From a marine actinobacterium PHSC20C1 (GTDB taxonomy: Bacteria > Actinomycetota > Actinomycetes > Actinomycetales > Microbacteriaceae): a stretch of DNA of 64,000 nucleotides. The position numbers and the translations under genes were made by a program. The stretch is taken from positions 2,588,319-2,652,318 of the forward strand of contig CH672415.1 in NCBI GenBank assembly GCA_000153145.1. Direction: 5' to 3'. Shown one piece after another: positions 17,843-26,272 of the stretch (positions are counted from its first letter, which is position 1; every line of letters begins with the position of its first letter). Below the pieces are notes generated by a model. That model was not told the origin of the DNA and did not search any database. It saw only the letters and a program-made list of their open reading frames with translations.

Positions 17843-18940
17843 ATGAAGAAAGCACGCATAGCGGTTGTTGGTGCAGGCGGCATTGGTGCCGCAGCCCATC
17901 TCCCCGCGATTACGGCCCTTGCCGAGCAAGCGGAACTTGTCGGCATCGTCGACCTTGATGAGGCACGACGCGCAGAAGCCGGCGAGCGATTCGGAACAGA
18001 CAAGCTCTACAGCGATCTCGCGGTGATGATGGAAGAACAGCATCCGGATATCGTCGTGTTGGCGACGCCGCCGCACACTCACGAGCCCCTCGCCATCCAG
18101 GTGATGCGCGCCGGAGCGTGGGTGTTCTGCGAAAAACCGATGACTGGGTCACTGGCATCGGTCGATCGAATCGCCGCGGTTGAAGCCGAGACAGGTCAAG
18201 CCTGCATCACGGTCTCGCAGTTCCGTTACTCAGGTGGCGCACGTCAGGTGCGCGACAAGCTTCGCAGCGGAGAGTGGGGCACCGTACTCACCGGGTACGC
18301 CAACACATCGTGGTATCGAGGTCCCGAATATTGGGAGACGAGCTGGCGCGGTAAGTTCGCGACAGAGTTCGCCGGCGCCACCACAACTCAAGCGCACCAT
18401 GCGATTGACCTGCTGCTGTGGTTGATGGGTGACTGGTCAAGCGTTGCCGGATTCGCCGACACCCTCGATAGGCCCATCGAGGTCGAGGATGCCAGCACTG
18501 CCGTAGTGCGCTTCGCTGGCGGTGGCATGGCAACGCTGCTCTCGCAAGTGCTCAGTCACCAACAAGAGACCCGCATCCAAGTCACGGCACAAAAGGCGAC
18601 CATCGATTTGGAGACGCTCTATATGCCGTTGATGGATGAGTGGACCGTTCGCCAAATCGATGACGAAGGTCAGTCACAAGTCGTGAGCGACTGGGCCGAA
18701 CCCGAGGGCGAAAAGCAGGCGCACCGCGAACAATTGGCCAACATTCTGGGACACTGGCGCGCAGGGGAGCGCCCCGAATTGCTTGTAGCGGAAGCCCGCG
18801 CAACGATCGAGTTCCTCACTGCTCTCTACAAATCGGCTGCCACCGGAACACTCGTCAAGCGAGGCGAGATTGTGGCGGGGGATCCGTTCTATGAAGCAAT
18901 CGATGCTGGCGGGCCGGCACGAGCGGAGGCCAAGAAATAG
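17843..18940 (+). CDS. Gfo/Idh/MocA-family oxidoreductase
   Basis: A 365-residue NAD(P)-dependent sugar or cyclitol dehydrogenase. The N-terminal Rossmann fold has GAGGIGAAAHLPAI, and the ATPPHTHEPLAIQVMRAGAWVFCEKPM block supplies the EKP lysine typical of the family. The C-terminal substrate domain includes a TTQAHHAIDLLLWLMGD helix with the catalytic-type His. It is ten bases after the permease, so it likely acts on the imported sugar. Confidence 0.9.
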   Translation: MKKARIAVVGAGGIGAAAHLPAITALAEQAELVGIVDLDEARRAEAGERFGTDKLYSDLAVMMEEQHPDIVVLATPPHTHEPLAIQVMRAGAWVFCEKPMTGSLASVDRIAAVEAETGQACITVSQFRYSGGARQVRDKLRSGEWGTVLTGYANTSWYRGPEYWETSWRGKFATEFAGATTTQAHHAIDLLLWLMGDWSSVAGFADTLDRPIEVEDASTAVVRFAGGGMATLLSQVLSHQQETRIQVTAQKATIDLETLYMPLMDEWTVRQIDDEGQSQVVSDWAEPEGEKQAHREQLANILGHWRAGERPELLVAEARATIEFLTALYKSAATGTLVKRGEIVAGDPFYEAIDAGGPARAEAKK

Positions 18941-18941
18941 C

Positions 18942-19820
18942 ATGCGTATTTCTGATCACAGCGACGGACTTGATGTCGTCGCAGACAACGCCACTATCGC
19001 CGAATACCGTCTCGGGGCAAACATTGACGCCGTCAATACGCCCAAGCCACATTTTCATCCGCTTCGCACTCTCAGCGGGGCACAAATCACTGACTTTGCT
19101 CCCGAGGATCATCCTTGGCATCAAGGCTTGCAGTTTGCCTTTCCGCGCGTGGGAGACCACAACCTGTGGGGCGGAGGCACCTACTTCGGGCCCGAAGACG
19201 GCTACAAGATTGTTGCCGACCAGGGGCGCATCAGCCACGAACGGTGGCAACACCGCGATAACGATGGCGACCAGGTCGGCTGGGTCGAACAGCTCAACTG
19301 GCTGGGGCACGAAGAGCAACCACTGCTGAGTGAGCAACGGACCATCGGCTTGTCGCCCACAACAGAATCAGCGGTCGGCTGGATGCTCGACCACAACTCT
19401 CGGCTCAGCAATGTCACCGACGCTGAACTAACCCTCGCCACTCCCGCACAGCGCGGCCGCCCCGATGGTGGCTATGGCGGCCTCTTCTTGAGGCTTGCTG
19501 AAGGGTTTACCCCGAGCTCCCTCCGGGGCGACTCCGGGGAGATCACGGCGTCAGGCGCGCGCTCACGCACCCTCGTTGTGTCCGGAACCACCGGAGCGGG
19601 AGACACCGTAACGCTGGGGCTCGCGTTCACCGACACGGCTCCAACGGGGGACCAAGCGTGGCTTTACCGCTTCGAGGACTTTCCGGCGATCGGCTGGGCC
19701 GGGGCCTACGAGAACCCCTTCACCGTGCCGCCGGGAGGCTCGCTCGAGTTGAGTCACCGCCTCGCGATCTATGACGGCACGATCGATGCAGCTGCGGTGC
19801 GCCACGAGCTCCTGAAGTAG
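18942..19820 (+). CDS. DUF6807 (PmoA-like) protein
   Basis: A 292-residue protein of the family often labelled methane oxygenase PmoA, a label carried over from another PmoA and not evidence of methane oxidation. Seen: HFHPLRTLSGAQITDFAPEDHPWHQGLQFA near the N-terminus, GGTYFGP, and a C-terminal DFPAIGWAGAYENPFTVPPG. Such genes often sit beside sugar oxidoreductases and importers, as here. ATG 18942 is chosen because GAGCGGAGG precedes it and upstream residues belong to the preceding frame. Enzymatic role unknown. Confidence 0.8.
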   Translation: MRISDHSDGLDVVADNATIAEYRLGANIDAVNTPKPHFHPLRTLSGAQITDFAPEDHPWHQGLQFAFPRVGDHNLWGGGTYFGPEDGYKIVADQGRISHERWQHRDNDGDQVGWVEQLNWLGHEEQPLLSEQRTIGLSPTTESAVGWMLDHNSRLSNVTDAELTLATPAQRGRPDGGYGGLFLRLAEGFTPSSLRGDSGEITASGARSRTLVVSGTTGAGDTVTLGLAFTDTAPTGDQAWLYRFEDFPAIGWAGAYENPFTVPPGGSLELSHRLAIYDGTIDAAAVRHELLK

Positions 19821-19840
19821 CAGGCAGCGGTAGCGGGCAG

Positions 19841-19867
19841 CGGCAGCGGCTCTAGAGCGAGCTGCCG
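19841..19867. terminator. Bidirectional hairpin between converging operons
   Basis: CGGCAGC (19841-19847) and GCTGCCG (19861-19867) pair over 7 bp around the palindrome GCTCTAGAGC. It lies after the DUF6807 gene and overlaps the stop region of the FAD oxidoreductase gene on the other strand. Confidence 0.5.
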
Positions 19868-21228
19868 TTGGCGGCCATGATCGCGCGCACCTGGGAGCCA
19901 GCGATGTCGCGGTAGCCGCGATCTGACTCGAGTGACAGTATCGTCGCAACCGCGGCAGCGTGGCCCAACTCAAAGCACTGCGCCGTGACCCGGGCAGAAG
20001 CAAGGGCTTCATGTTCAGCGCTCAAACATCGGCCAGCAACAATAATGTTTTCGCCAACGGCGGGAACAAGCGTGTTGTACGGAATCTCGTAGTAGTCATC
20101 GAGCAACCAGTGCAGCTTCGGTCGATTGCCGCTGTGGAGTTCGATGGGCCACGGTGATCGCACAATTCCGTGCTCGCTCTTGCGGCATTCCAGCACGTGA
20201 TCGTTGCTGAGCGTCTCGACTCCAACGATGCTGCGGGTCTGACGGATGCCCGCCTCAACGCCCGTGTCAACTACATACGCGTTACGGCATCCGTCGACCC
20301 CAGAAGCAAAGAACTCTGCGTAGGCACGCACTTGCTTGCGCCCCAGCATCTCAGCGATCGTGAAATCTTCGGGATCAATCACGTTGAGCATCCGCCCATC
20401 GCTGTCACTAAGCCGGGTGGCATTCACCAGCAACTCTCCGGGACGTGTTGACCGGAACACCCAGATTTTCTCTCGCGGAAGGTCAGCTCCCTTCTCGCGG
20501 CGACTCACAATCGCCTCGGTAATGGCAGGCGGGGAGATAGTGTCTGCACCCCACTGCGCCCAAAAAGCGTCGGTGTCTATCCCGCCGAGTCGAAAGAACA
20601 TTGTCGGGTTCTGGATGCGACCCTCGTCGCCAAAGAAGTACTTCCCTCCGCCGCGGGCAACCGCCGCAGCATCACCCGATGCATCGATGACCCGGCGGGC
20701 GTGAATGGCACTCATTCCCGCTTTGGAATGCACGATGATTCCGGTGTACTTGTCGGCATCCATAATGACGCCGGTGAGTTGGGTGTGGAACATCACGCGC
20801 ACTCCAGCGTTAAAAAGCAGCGCGTCTGCGACCTCACGCCAGACCAGCGGATCGTGGGCAACGGTATACGTGAGTCCGTAGCGTTGAGGGGGTGTGACGC
20901 CTCCGCGCGCGGCCAGTGCCGCGCGAAAGCGTTCGGTGAATCCGTGGACTACCTGCTCAGGCTCACGCTCCGTCTCTGACGCCAGGTAAAGCCCGCAGAT
21001 CGTTGCGGATAGTCCGGCTACCGCAGACCCGCCGGCGAAACCGTAGCCTTCGACGATGAGCACGGAGAGTCCGGATTCTGCTGCGACCGTTGCGGCTGCT
21101 ACCCCGGCGGGACCGGCACCGACGACGACAACGTCGACTTCGGCTAACACGGGAAAGTCATGATCAGGGCTGTGCGCGTTCGAGATTCGCCAGTGGGAAA
21201 ACTCGGTCTCGACGGGAATGCTTGCCAT
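19852..21228 (-). CDS. FAD-dependent oxidoreductase (FAD_oxidored type)
   Basis: A 458-residue flavoprotein with the dinucleotide-binding motif VDVVVVGAGPAGVAAATVAAE near residues 31-51 and GYGFAGGSAVAGL after it; the centre has RRVIDASGDAAAVARGGGKYFFGDEG, and the C-terminus VGENIIVAGRCLSAEHEALASARV closes the FAD site. The substrate is unknown. It is the last gene of a minus-strand cluster with a CoA-transferase, an enoyl-CoA hydratase, an epimerase and a DapA-like lyase, so it probably oxidises an intermediate of that route. Confidence 0.85.
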   Translation of the reverse strand: MASIPVETEFSHWRISNAHSPDHDFPVLAEVDVVVVGAGPAGVAAATVAAESGLSVLIVEGYGFAGGSAVAGLSATICGLYLASETEREPEQVVHGFTERFRAALAARGGVTPPQRYGLTYTVAHDPLVWREVADALLFNAGVRVMFHTQLTGVIMDADKYTGIIVHSKAGMSAIHARRVIDASGDAAAVARGGGKYFFGDEGRIQNPTMFFRLGGIDTDAFWAQWGADTISPPAITEAIVSRREKGADLPREKIWVFRSTRPGELLVNATRLSDSDGRMLNVIDPEDFTIAEMLGRKQVRAYAEFFASGVDGCRNAYVVDTGVEAGIRQTRSIVGVETLSNDHVLECRKSEHGIVRSPWPIELHSGNRPKLHWLLDDYYEIPYNTLVPAVGENIIVAGRCLSAEHEALASARVTAQCFELGHAAAVATILSLESDRGYRDIAGSQVRAIMAANGSSL

Positions 21229-21254
21229 GGGGTGACCTCTCTGTCGTGGGTGTC

Positions 21255-22082
21255 CTAGCGGCCCGAAAATTGTGGTGCCCGTTTTTCGACAAATGCTGCA
21301 ACTCCCTCAACACCATCTGCTGTCGCAAAGAGCGTCAGCAGCTCCTGCGTTTCGGTCGGGGTGCCGATGGTCGAGGAAGTTGCTGCATGGATCGATCGCT
21401 TGGCTGCGCGAACGCCGAGGGGAGCGCGTTCAGTTATCTGCTGCGCCAATTCGAGCGCTGCAGCATCCACTTCGCCAGCAGCGGTGAGGTGATTGATGAG
21501 ACCCCACGCGTGTGCGACTTCGGCGCCGATGGGGGCACCGCTGAAGATAAGTTCCTTCGCTCGGCGAACGCCAATGGCTTCGGTAAGGCTGGCTGTGCCG
21601 CCCCACCCGGGTATGAGCCCGATGCGCGTTTCTGGCAGACCCAACGATGCGCGGTCGCTCGCCAGGATGAAGTCGGCGGCGAGGGCCAGTTCTAGTCCGC
21701 CACCGAGCGCCATTCCGTCGATGCTCGCGATAACCGGCACCGGGGTCGAGCGAACGAGGTTGACGAGGGTGAGTGCTCGGTTCGTGAACTCGTCGAGGGC
21801 TTCTGCTGATGCTTGGTGGTATCCGCCGATATCGGCTCCGGCGCAGAACGCTCCAGGGCTTCCGGCGAGTACGACGGCGCTGACACTGTCGGTTCCCTCT
21901 GCGCCGCTGGCCAGGGCGGCGAAGATGTCGATGAGCGCCTCAATCATTGAGCGATTCAGGCTATTTCTTTTTGCCGGCCGGTTGAGCCGAATGATCAGGA
22001 CTCGGTCGCGGCGTTCAAGCGTGATGAGTTCGTCGTCGCCCGCAGGCTCGGGGCCCGATGCCGGTGCCGCTGTGCCACTCAC
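21255..22082 (-). CDS. Enoyl-CoA hydratase/isomerase family protein
   Basis: A 275-residue crotonase-fold enzyme acting on a CoA thioester. Oxyanion-hole segments AGSPGAFCAGADI and DGMALGGGLELALAADF are intact, and both catalytic glutamates of true hydratases appear, in GGGLELA and LGLPETRIGLIPGWGG. The GTG start overlaps the stop of the CoA-transferase (GTGA), so the two are translationally coupled and probably act in sequence: CoA activation, then hydration. Confidence 0.9.
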   Translation of the reverse strand: MSGTAAPASGPEPAGDDELITLERRDRVLIIRLNRPAKRNSLNRSMIEALIDIFAALASGAEGTDSVSAVVLAGSPGAFCAGADIGGYHQASAEALDEFTNRALTLVNLVRSTPVPVIASIDGMALGGGLELALAADFILASDRASLGLPETRIGLIPGWGGTASLTEAIGVRRAKELIFSGAPIGAEVAHAWGLINHLTAAGEVDAAALELAQQITERAPLGVRAAKRSIHAATSSTIGTPTETQELLTLFATADGVEGVAAFVEKRAPQFSGR

Positions 22083-23248
22083 AGAAATGCCTTGCTCTCA
22101 GTGAGCTTTCGGATCGCCTCAGCGGAGTAGCCAGCTTCGGTCAGAACCTCTGCCGTGTGCCCCCCGAGCTCGGGTGGGGCCGTGCGAATCCCCGGTCGGT
22201 TGCCGCCATAGCTCACTGGATGGCGAAGCACGCGAATCTCACCAGCAGTCTCGTGCTCAAAGGAGTCGAAGCTGTTGTTGTGATTCACCTGGGGATCGGC
22301 GATCACCTGCTGGTAGTTCTGCACGGGTGCTGACCAGATGCGGTGTTCGTCAAAGATCTCGAACCACTCATCGGTAGTGCGGGTCAGGATGTAGCCGGCG
22401 ATGCGCGAGTTGATCTCATCGCGATGGTCGAATGAGTTGTCTTCGCCGATGGCGGCAAACCACTCGTCGTCGAAGAGCGCCGTAAGAGTCGCCAAACTTG
22501 TCAATGAAATACACAGATGTCCATCGGATGCCGCAAACACCCCATAGGGAGCTTTGTAGTACGACGAAGAGACTCCCGCTGCCGATCGCGTGTCATCCCA
22601 TCCATTGAGTGCGTAGTTGAGCGGCTCAATTTGCAGGTCAAGCGCTGCGTTGAGGAGGTTGCTTTCTACCCGCGTGCCTTCGCCCGACCGCTCGCGCCCG
22701 TGCAAGGCTGCGAGGATTCCCATGGCGCCGAGCACAGCGGCGTGCTGATCGACAATGCACGCGCCGACGGGTGTTGGGTCGTGGTCTGCGCGCCCAGTTG
22801 CGGCAGCAAGCCCCGACATGGCTTGAACCAGCACGTCTTGGCCGGGGCGATCTATATAGGGTCCGTCAGATCCGTAGCCCGATAGTGAACAGTAGATGAG
22901 TCGCGGGTTGATCTCTTTCAGTGCGTCGTAGCCGAGACCGAGGCGATCGAGGGCGCCGGGGCGAAAGCTTTCAATGAGCACGTCGCTGGATCGAACTAGT
23001 TCGAGCAGCGGCTCGAGCGCATCCGGATTCTTCAGATCGACGGCAAGGCTTCGCACATTGCGATTCGCCAGTGTGAAGAACGGGCTGACACCGTTGATCA
23101 TTCGACCTGGGCCTGTCCAGGAGCGCTCGAAAGCACCGGATGGGGGTTCAACCTTGATCACGTCGGCGCCGAGGTCTGCCAAGATTTGGCTCGCTGAGGG
23201 ACCTTGCAAGAAGTGGGTGAAACTGAGAACTCGAATGCCGGAAAGCAT
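22079..23248 (-). CDS. Family III (CaiB/BaiF) CoA-transferase
   Basis: A 389-residue enzyme that moves CoA between acids. It opens with the family signature LSGIRVLSFTHFLQGPSASQILADLGADVIKVEPP, followed by NRNVRSLAVDLKNPDALEPLLELV, the RLIYCSLSGYGSDGPYIDRPG segment and GQDVLVQAMSGLAAATG. The C-terminal part has PVQNYQQVIADPQV. Acceptor and donor acids are not predictable. It is coupled to the hydratase gene by a 4-base overlap and follows the epimerase gene by 30 bases. Confidence 0.92.
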   Translation of the reverse strand: MLSGIRVLSFTHFLQGPSASQILADLGADVIKVEPPSGAFERSWTGPGRMINGVSPFFTLANRNVRSLAVDLKNPDALEPLLELVRSSDVLIESFRPGALDRLGLGYDALKEINPRLIYCSLSGYGSDGPYIDRPGQDVLVQAMSGLAAATGRADHDPTPVGACIVDQHAAVLGAMGILAALHGRERSGEGTRVESNLLNAALDLQIEPLNYALNGWDDTRSAAGVSSSYYKAPYGVFAASDGHLCISLTSLATLTALFDDEWFAAIGEDNSFDHRDEINSRIAGYILTRTTDEWFEIFDEHRIWSAPVQNYQQVIADPQVNHNNSFDSFEHETAGEIRVLRHPVSYGGNRPGIRTAPPELGGHTAEVLTEAGYSAEAIRKLTESKAFL

Positions 23249-23278
23249 GGTGTAGCCAATCGTGTTGACGGTGGAGGT

Positions 23279-24340
23279 TTAGAAGACGCCGGTGCGCACT
23301 TGGAACTTGCTCGGCTTGCCATACGTTTCGCCACCGTTACGAACCCAGTGGGCAACCCACCGCACCATGACGTTGACGGGAATGATGGGGTTGCCGAGTT
23401 CTTGAGCGGCTCGGTCGCAGTTCACCGTGAGGCTGGATTCGCTCTCGGTGCCAACAAAGATTGGCTTGATGCCAAATTCGCGACCGAAGGCCTCAGCGAG
23501 GTAACGAACGCTTACCGTTTCGGGGCCTCCGATATTGATCGGTGTTGACGGTGTCTCGCAGCGGGTGAGGAGGCGCGCGAAGTGGTTGATCGCATCTCCC
23601 TGCCACATCACATTCACGTTGCCGGTGTCGAGGGGGATCGGCACTTCGTTGAAAACCCAATCTGCTATTTCTTGAAAGACTCCGTACCGCATGTCGATGG
23701 CGTAGACAAAGCGCACCAACCGTCCCGGTGTCTCATTGATTTCGGAGAAGTATTGGAACATCCGTTCGCGGCCAACTACGGAGTTGGCGTATTCGCCGGG
23801 GCGGGCCAAGGGCAGGCTCTCTTCGGTGACACCGCCTCGGCGCGAATCGCTCCACGGGTACACGTGGATGGTCGAGAGTGCCACGATTCGCGAGTCGCGG
23901 TAATGCTGCGCCACTAGCGAGGGAACGTAGGTGTTCATCGCCCACAGGAATCCTTCACGACCCCGGAAATCAAATTTGAGGCCAGCCATATAGATAACGT
24001 TGGGCACTAGGGGAAGTGCGGCGATGGCATCCGGATCCAGCAGGTCGCAAACGATGGTGTCGATGCCGAAGCTAGTGAGGTGCGCTTGGGAACCCTCCTC
24101 ACTGAACCGGGCAACCCCGATCACGCGTTTAGTTGGCGCGGCTCGCTTGATCATGCGCGCCAGCGTGACGCCCATTTTTCCGGCAACCCCCAAGATCACG
24201 ATGTCGCCGTCGAGCGTGGCGAGCTCGTCGATTGTGGCCTGGGTGGGCAACGACATGAATTCTTCGAGGTGCGCCGCATCGTTAAAGTGACTGGGAAGTT
24301 CTGCAGCATCAAGGGTGGACGCGACGGTGCGTTCAGGCAT
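23279..24340 (-). CDS. NAD-dependent epimerase/dehydratase family protein
   Basis: A 353-residue extended short-chain dehydrogenase-like protein. It has VILGVAGKMGVTLARMIKRA, close to but not the canonical GxxGxxG, and AGLKFDFRGREGFLWAMNTYVPSL, but the usual YxxxK is not obvious: a tyrosine is seen in LARPGEYANSVVGRERMFQ, with arginine where lysine is expected. ATG 24340 follows GAGGAAC; an alternative ATG at 24355 overlaps the stop of the DapA-like gene (ATGA). It may act on a sugar-acid intermediate. Confidence 0.8.
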   Translation of the reverse strand: MPERTVASTLDAAELPSHFNDAAHLEEFMSLPTQATIDELATLDGDIVILGVAGKMGVTLARMIKRAAPTKRVIGVARFSEEGSQAHLTSFGIDTIVCDLLDPDAIAALPLVPNVIYMAGLKFDFRGREGFLWAMNTYVPSLVAQHYRDSRIVALSTIHVYPWSDSRRGGVTEESLPLARPGEYANSVVGRERMFQYFSEINETPGRLVRFVYAIDMRYGVFQEIADWVFNEVPIPLDTGNVNVMWQGDAINHFARLLTRCETPSTPINIGGPETVSVRYLAEAFGREFGIKPIFVGTESESSLTVNCDRAAQELGNPIIPVNVMVRWVAHWVRNGGETYGKPSKFQVRTGVF

Positions 24341-24351
24341 AGTGATGTTCC

Positions 24352-25443
24352 TCATTGGGTGGTGGTCTGGGGCGAAGTGGGGAGCGCTCCGAGCCAGCGC
24401 GGGAGGTTGTCGCGCACGAAGGCGTCGTCGTTCATTTGGGGATGTTCTGCATAGACGCGGTTGATTTCCTCCAGCTGGCCGGGGGAGAGCGTTTCGTTTT
24501 CGTCAAGGCACCAGACGCCTTCAAACAGTCCCTGTTTGCGCAAGATCTCGTGGCAGCCGGGGATGCAACCGGCAAAGTTGTTGGCGGCGTCATAGATGGC
24601 GCTGTTGCAATCAGTTACAACGGAGTCGAGTGCGAGGAGATGGTGCGGTGTGCTTGTGCGTTCTTTCGTGACTTCAGCGAACTGTTGGACTGCCGAATGA
24701 GTCCAGACGCTCCAGTGTCCGAGTAGCCCACCACGGATACGCACGGTGACCGTTGTGCCATCGCGAGGGATAGCGAATGGCTGGAGCAGGTCGAGAATGA
24801 TGTGATCGTCGTTGCCCGTATAGAGGGTGACGCGGTCTTCAGCTTTAGCAGCAACCACTGCGCGCACGATATCGAGGGTGCGGTAGCGATTGAATGGCGC
24901 CATTTTGATCGCGATGACGTTGTCGATTTCGGCGAACTGGCGCCAGAAGTCGAACGAGAGGTGGAAGCCGCCGACTTCTGGAAGCAAAGCAAATCCGATT
25001 AGCGGGATTTCATCGGCGATGGCGCGACAGTGCTTCAGCAGTCGATCTTCACCCCAGGACTTGAGTGCGGCCAGATTGAGTAGGCCAGCATGGTATCCGA
25101 GCTGCGTGGCGGTCTGTGCTTCTGAGCGAGCCTGTGCGGTGTCTCCGATGAGGCCGGCAACAAGCGCAATGGGCCGGGAGGTCCACGTTCGCGATTCTTC
25201 TGCCGCGATTGCGAGTACGCGCTCGAACATTCCGCGCTCGCGGATTGCGAACTGGGTGGTGTGAACGCCGACGGCGAGCCCGCCGACTCCCGCGTCAAGG
25301 TAGTAGCGGCTGAGAGCGCGCTGTCGCTGTTCGTCGAGAGTTCGAGTTGCAGTGAGTGCGAGCAAGTGCGCCGGAATGACGGTACCTGCGTGCAGCAGAT
25401 CATAGGCAGCATTCTTAGAATCGATTCCAGCTAAGGACTCCAT
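24352..25443 (-). CDS. Dihydrodipicolinate synthase (DapA)-family lyase
   Basis: A 363-residue TIM-barrel protein of the DapA/N-acetylneuraminate-lyase class I aldolase family. The Schiff-base lysine is probably Lys180 in NVIAIKMAPFNRY, and GGLAVGVHTTQF (54-65) takes the place of the usual GTTGE loop, so the substrate is likely not pyruvate plus semialdehyde. The protein is about 60 residues longer than DapA. Start ATG 25443 has a strong GGAGGTGACG just before it. First gene of the operon running to 19852. Confidence 0.82.
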   Translation of the reverse strand: MESLAGIDSKNAAYDLLHAGTVIPAHLLALTATRTLDEQRQRALSRYYLDAGVGGLAVGVHTTQFAIRERGMFERVLAIAAEESRTWTSRPIALVAGLIGDTAQARSEAQTATQLGYHAGLLNLAALKSWGEDRLLKHCRAIADEIPLIGFALLPEVGGFHLSFDFWRQFAEIDNVIAIKMAPFNRYRTLDIVRAVVAAKAEDRVTLYTGNDDHIILDLLQPFAIPRDGTTVTVRIRGGLLGHWSVWTHSAVQQFAEVTKERTSTPHHLLALDSVVTDCNSAIYDAANNFAGCIPGCHEILRKQGLFEGVWCLDENETLSPGQLEEINRVYAEHPQMNDDAFVRDNLPRWLGALPTSPQTTTQ

Positions 25444-25467
25444 CGTCACCTCCGTGTGTCGATCACG

Positions 25468-25513
25468 ATCAAACCACACAAGTCCTCGGTTTCGCAATCG
25501 TTTCCAGAAACGA
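25468..25513 (-). promoter_or_regulatory. Promoter and palindromic operator of the catabolic operon
   Basis: On the minus strand TTGCGA (25492-25497) and TTTGAT (25468-25473) are 18 bases apart, with a short leader to the DapA-like gene. Abutting the -35 is a perfect palindrome with 7-bp arms, TCGTTTCcaGAAACGA on the plus strand (25498-25513). The adjacent GntR regulator is the obvious candidate to bind it. Confidence 0.6.
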
Positions 25514-25579
25514 ATGCAGAAATCGGTAGACCACGTGAGATGGACTGCCAGCGATGGAGCGGAAGTGCGGGACTACCGA

Positions 25580-26272
25580 CTAGACCGCCGCGCGGTCGAC
25601 GTGGGCCGCCATCCGTTCGCGGGCGAGCGCTGTGTCGCCACTCTGAAGCGCCTCCACGATTGCCCAGTGCTCTGTCAACAGTGTGTGTCGATCACCGGGT
25701 GCCCGGCCGCAACCGCCCCACGTCTCGATCCACAGTTCGTGAGTGGTGCGCTGAAACTCGATGAGAAGCCGGTTACCAGTGAGGCGCGCGAGCAAGGCTT
25801 CGAATCGAACGTCGAGGCTCCCCGAGGGGGCAGCGTCCGCAATCTCACTCTCCACTTGCGTGAGGTGTGCGTGTACCGCGCTGTAGTCGCGGGCTTCGTC
25901 CCCTGCGAGCAAGACCACTCGGTCCTCAAGGGCAGCCCGAACGGCAACAAGCTGATTGAGCGAGGTCTCTCCTCCTGGTACAACACGGCGAAGGTAGTCC
26001 GTCATCGGGTTCGAGTGAGGTTCCCGCACGAAGCTGCCAGAGTTGCGGCGAATCTCGATGCGCCCCATGCTCTCGAGTGAACGCAAGGCTTCTCGAAGCG
26101 AGACTCGGCTCACCGAGAACCTTTCCGACAGCGTCCGCTCAGCGGGCAAGCGATCGCCCGGTTCTAAGCCCTCGATATAAGTGAGAAGCTGCTGCATCAC
26201 AAGACTGTATACAGCGCCATTGGGGAGAGGGAGGACTGTGAATCTCCCGCGCTTTGCTCCGGGGTCAGCCAC
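25580..26272 (-). CDS. GntR-family (FadR/FCD) regulator
   Basis: A 230-residue regulator: winged helix with LPAERTLSERFSVSRVSLREALRSLESMGRIEIRRNSGSFV near residues 40-80, then an FCD-type helical domain. GTG 26272 follows GGAGAA and overlaps the last codons of the enolase-superfamily gene, so the two are co-transcribed. It probably controls the divergently spaced catabolic operon through the palindrome at 25498-25513. The FCD part keeps fewer metal-ligand-like residues than the gluconate regulator at 6433. Confidence 0.85.
   Translation of the reverse strand: MADPGAKRGRFTVLPLPNGAVYSLVMQQLLTYIEGLEPGDRLPAERTLSERFSVSRVSLREALRSLESMGRIEIRRNSGSFVREPHSNPMTDYLRRVVPGGETSLNQLVAVRAALEDRVVLLAGDEARDYSAVHAHLTQVESEIADAAPSGSLDVRFEALLARLTGNRLLIEFQRTTHELWIETWGGCGRAPGDRHTLLTEHWAIVEALQSGDTALARERMAAHVDRAAV

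Noticed and set aside
18942-19820. Methane monooxygenase subunit
   Set aside because: The PmoA name is a database label for DUF6807; the protein is soluble and in a sugar operon.
25498-25513. Third copy of the LacI operator (shares TTTCCAGAA)
   Set aside because: Symmetry centre and arm sequence differ; it is a separate palindrome next to a GntR gene.
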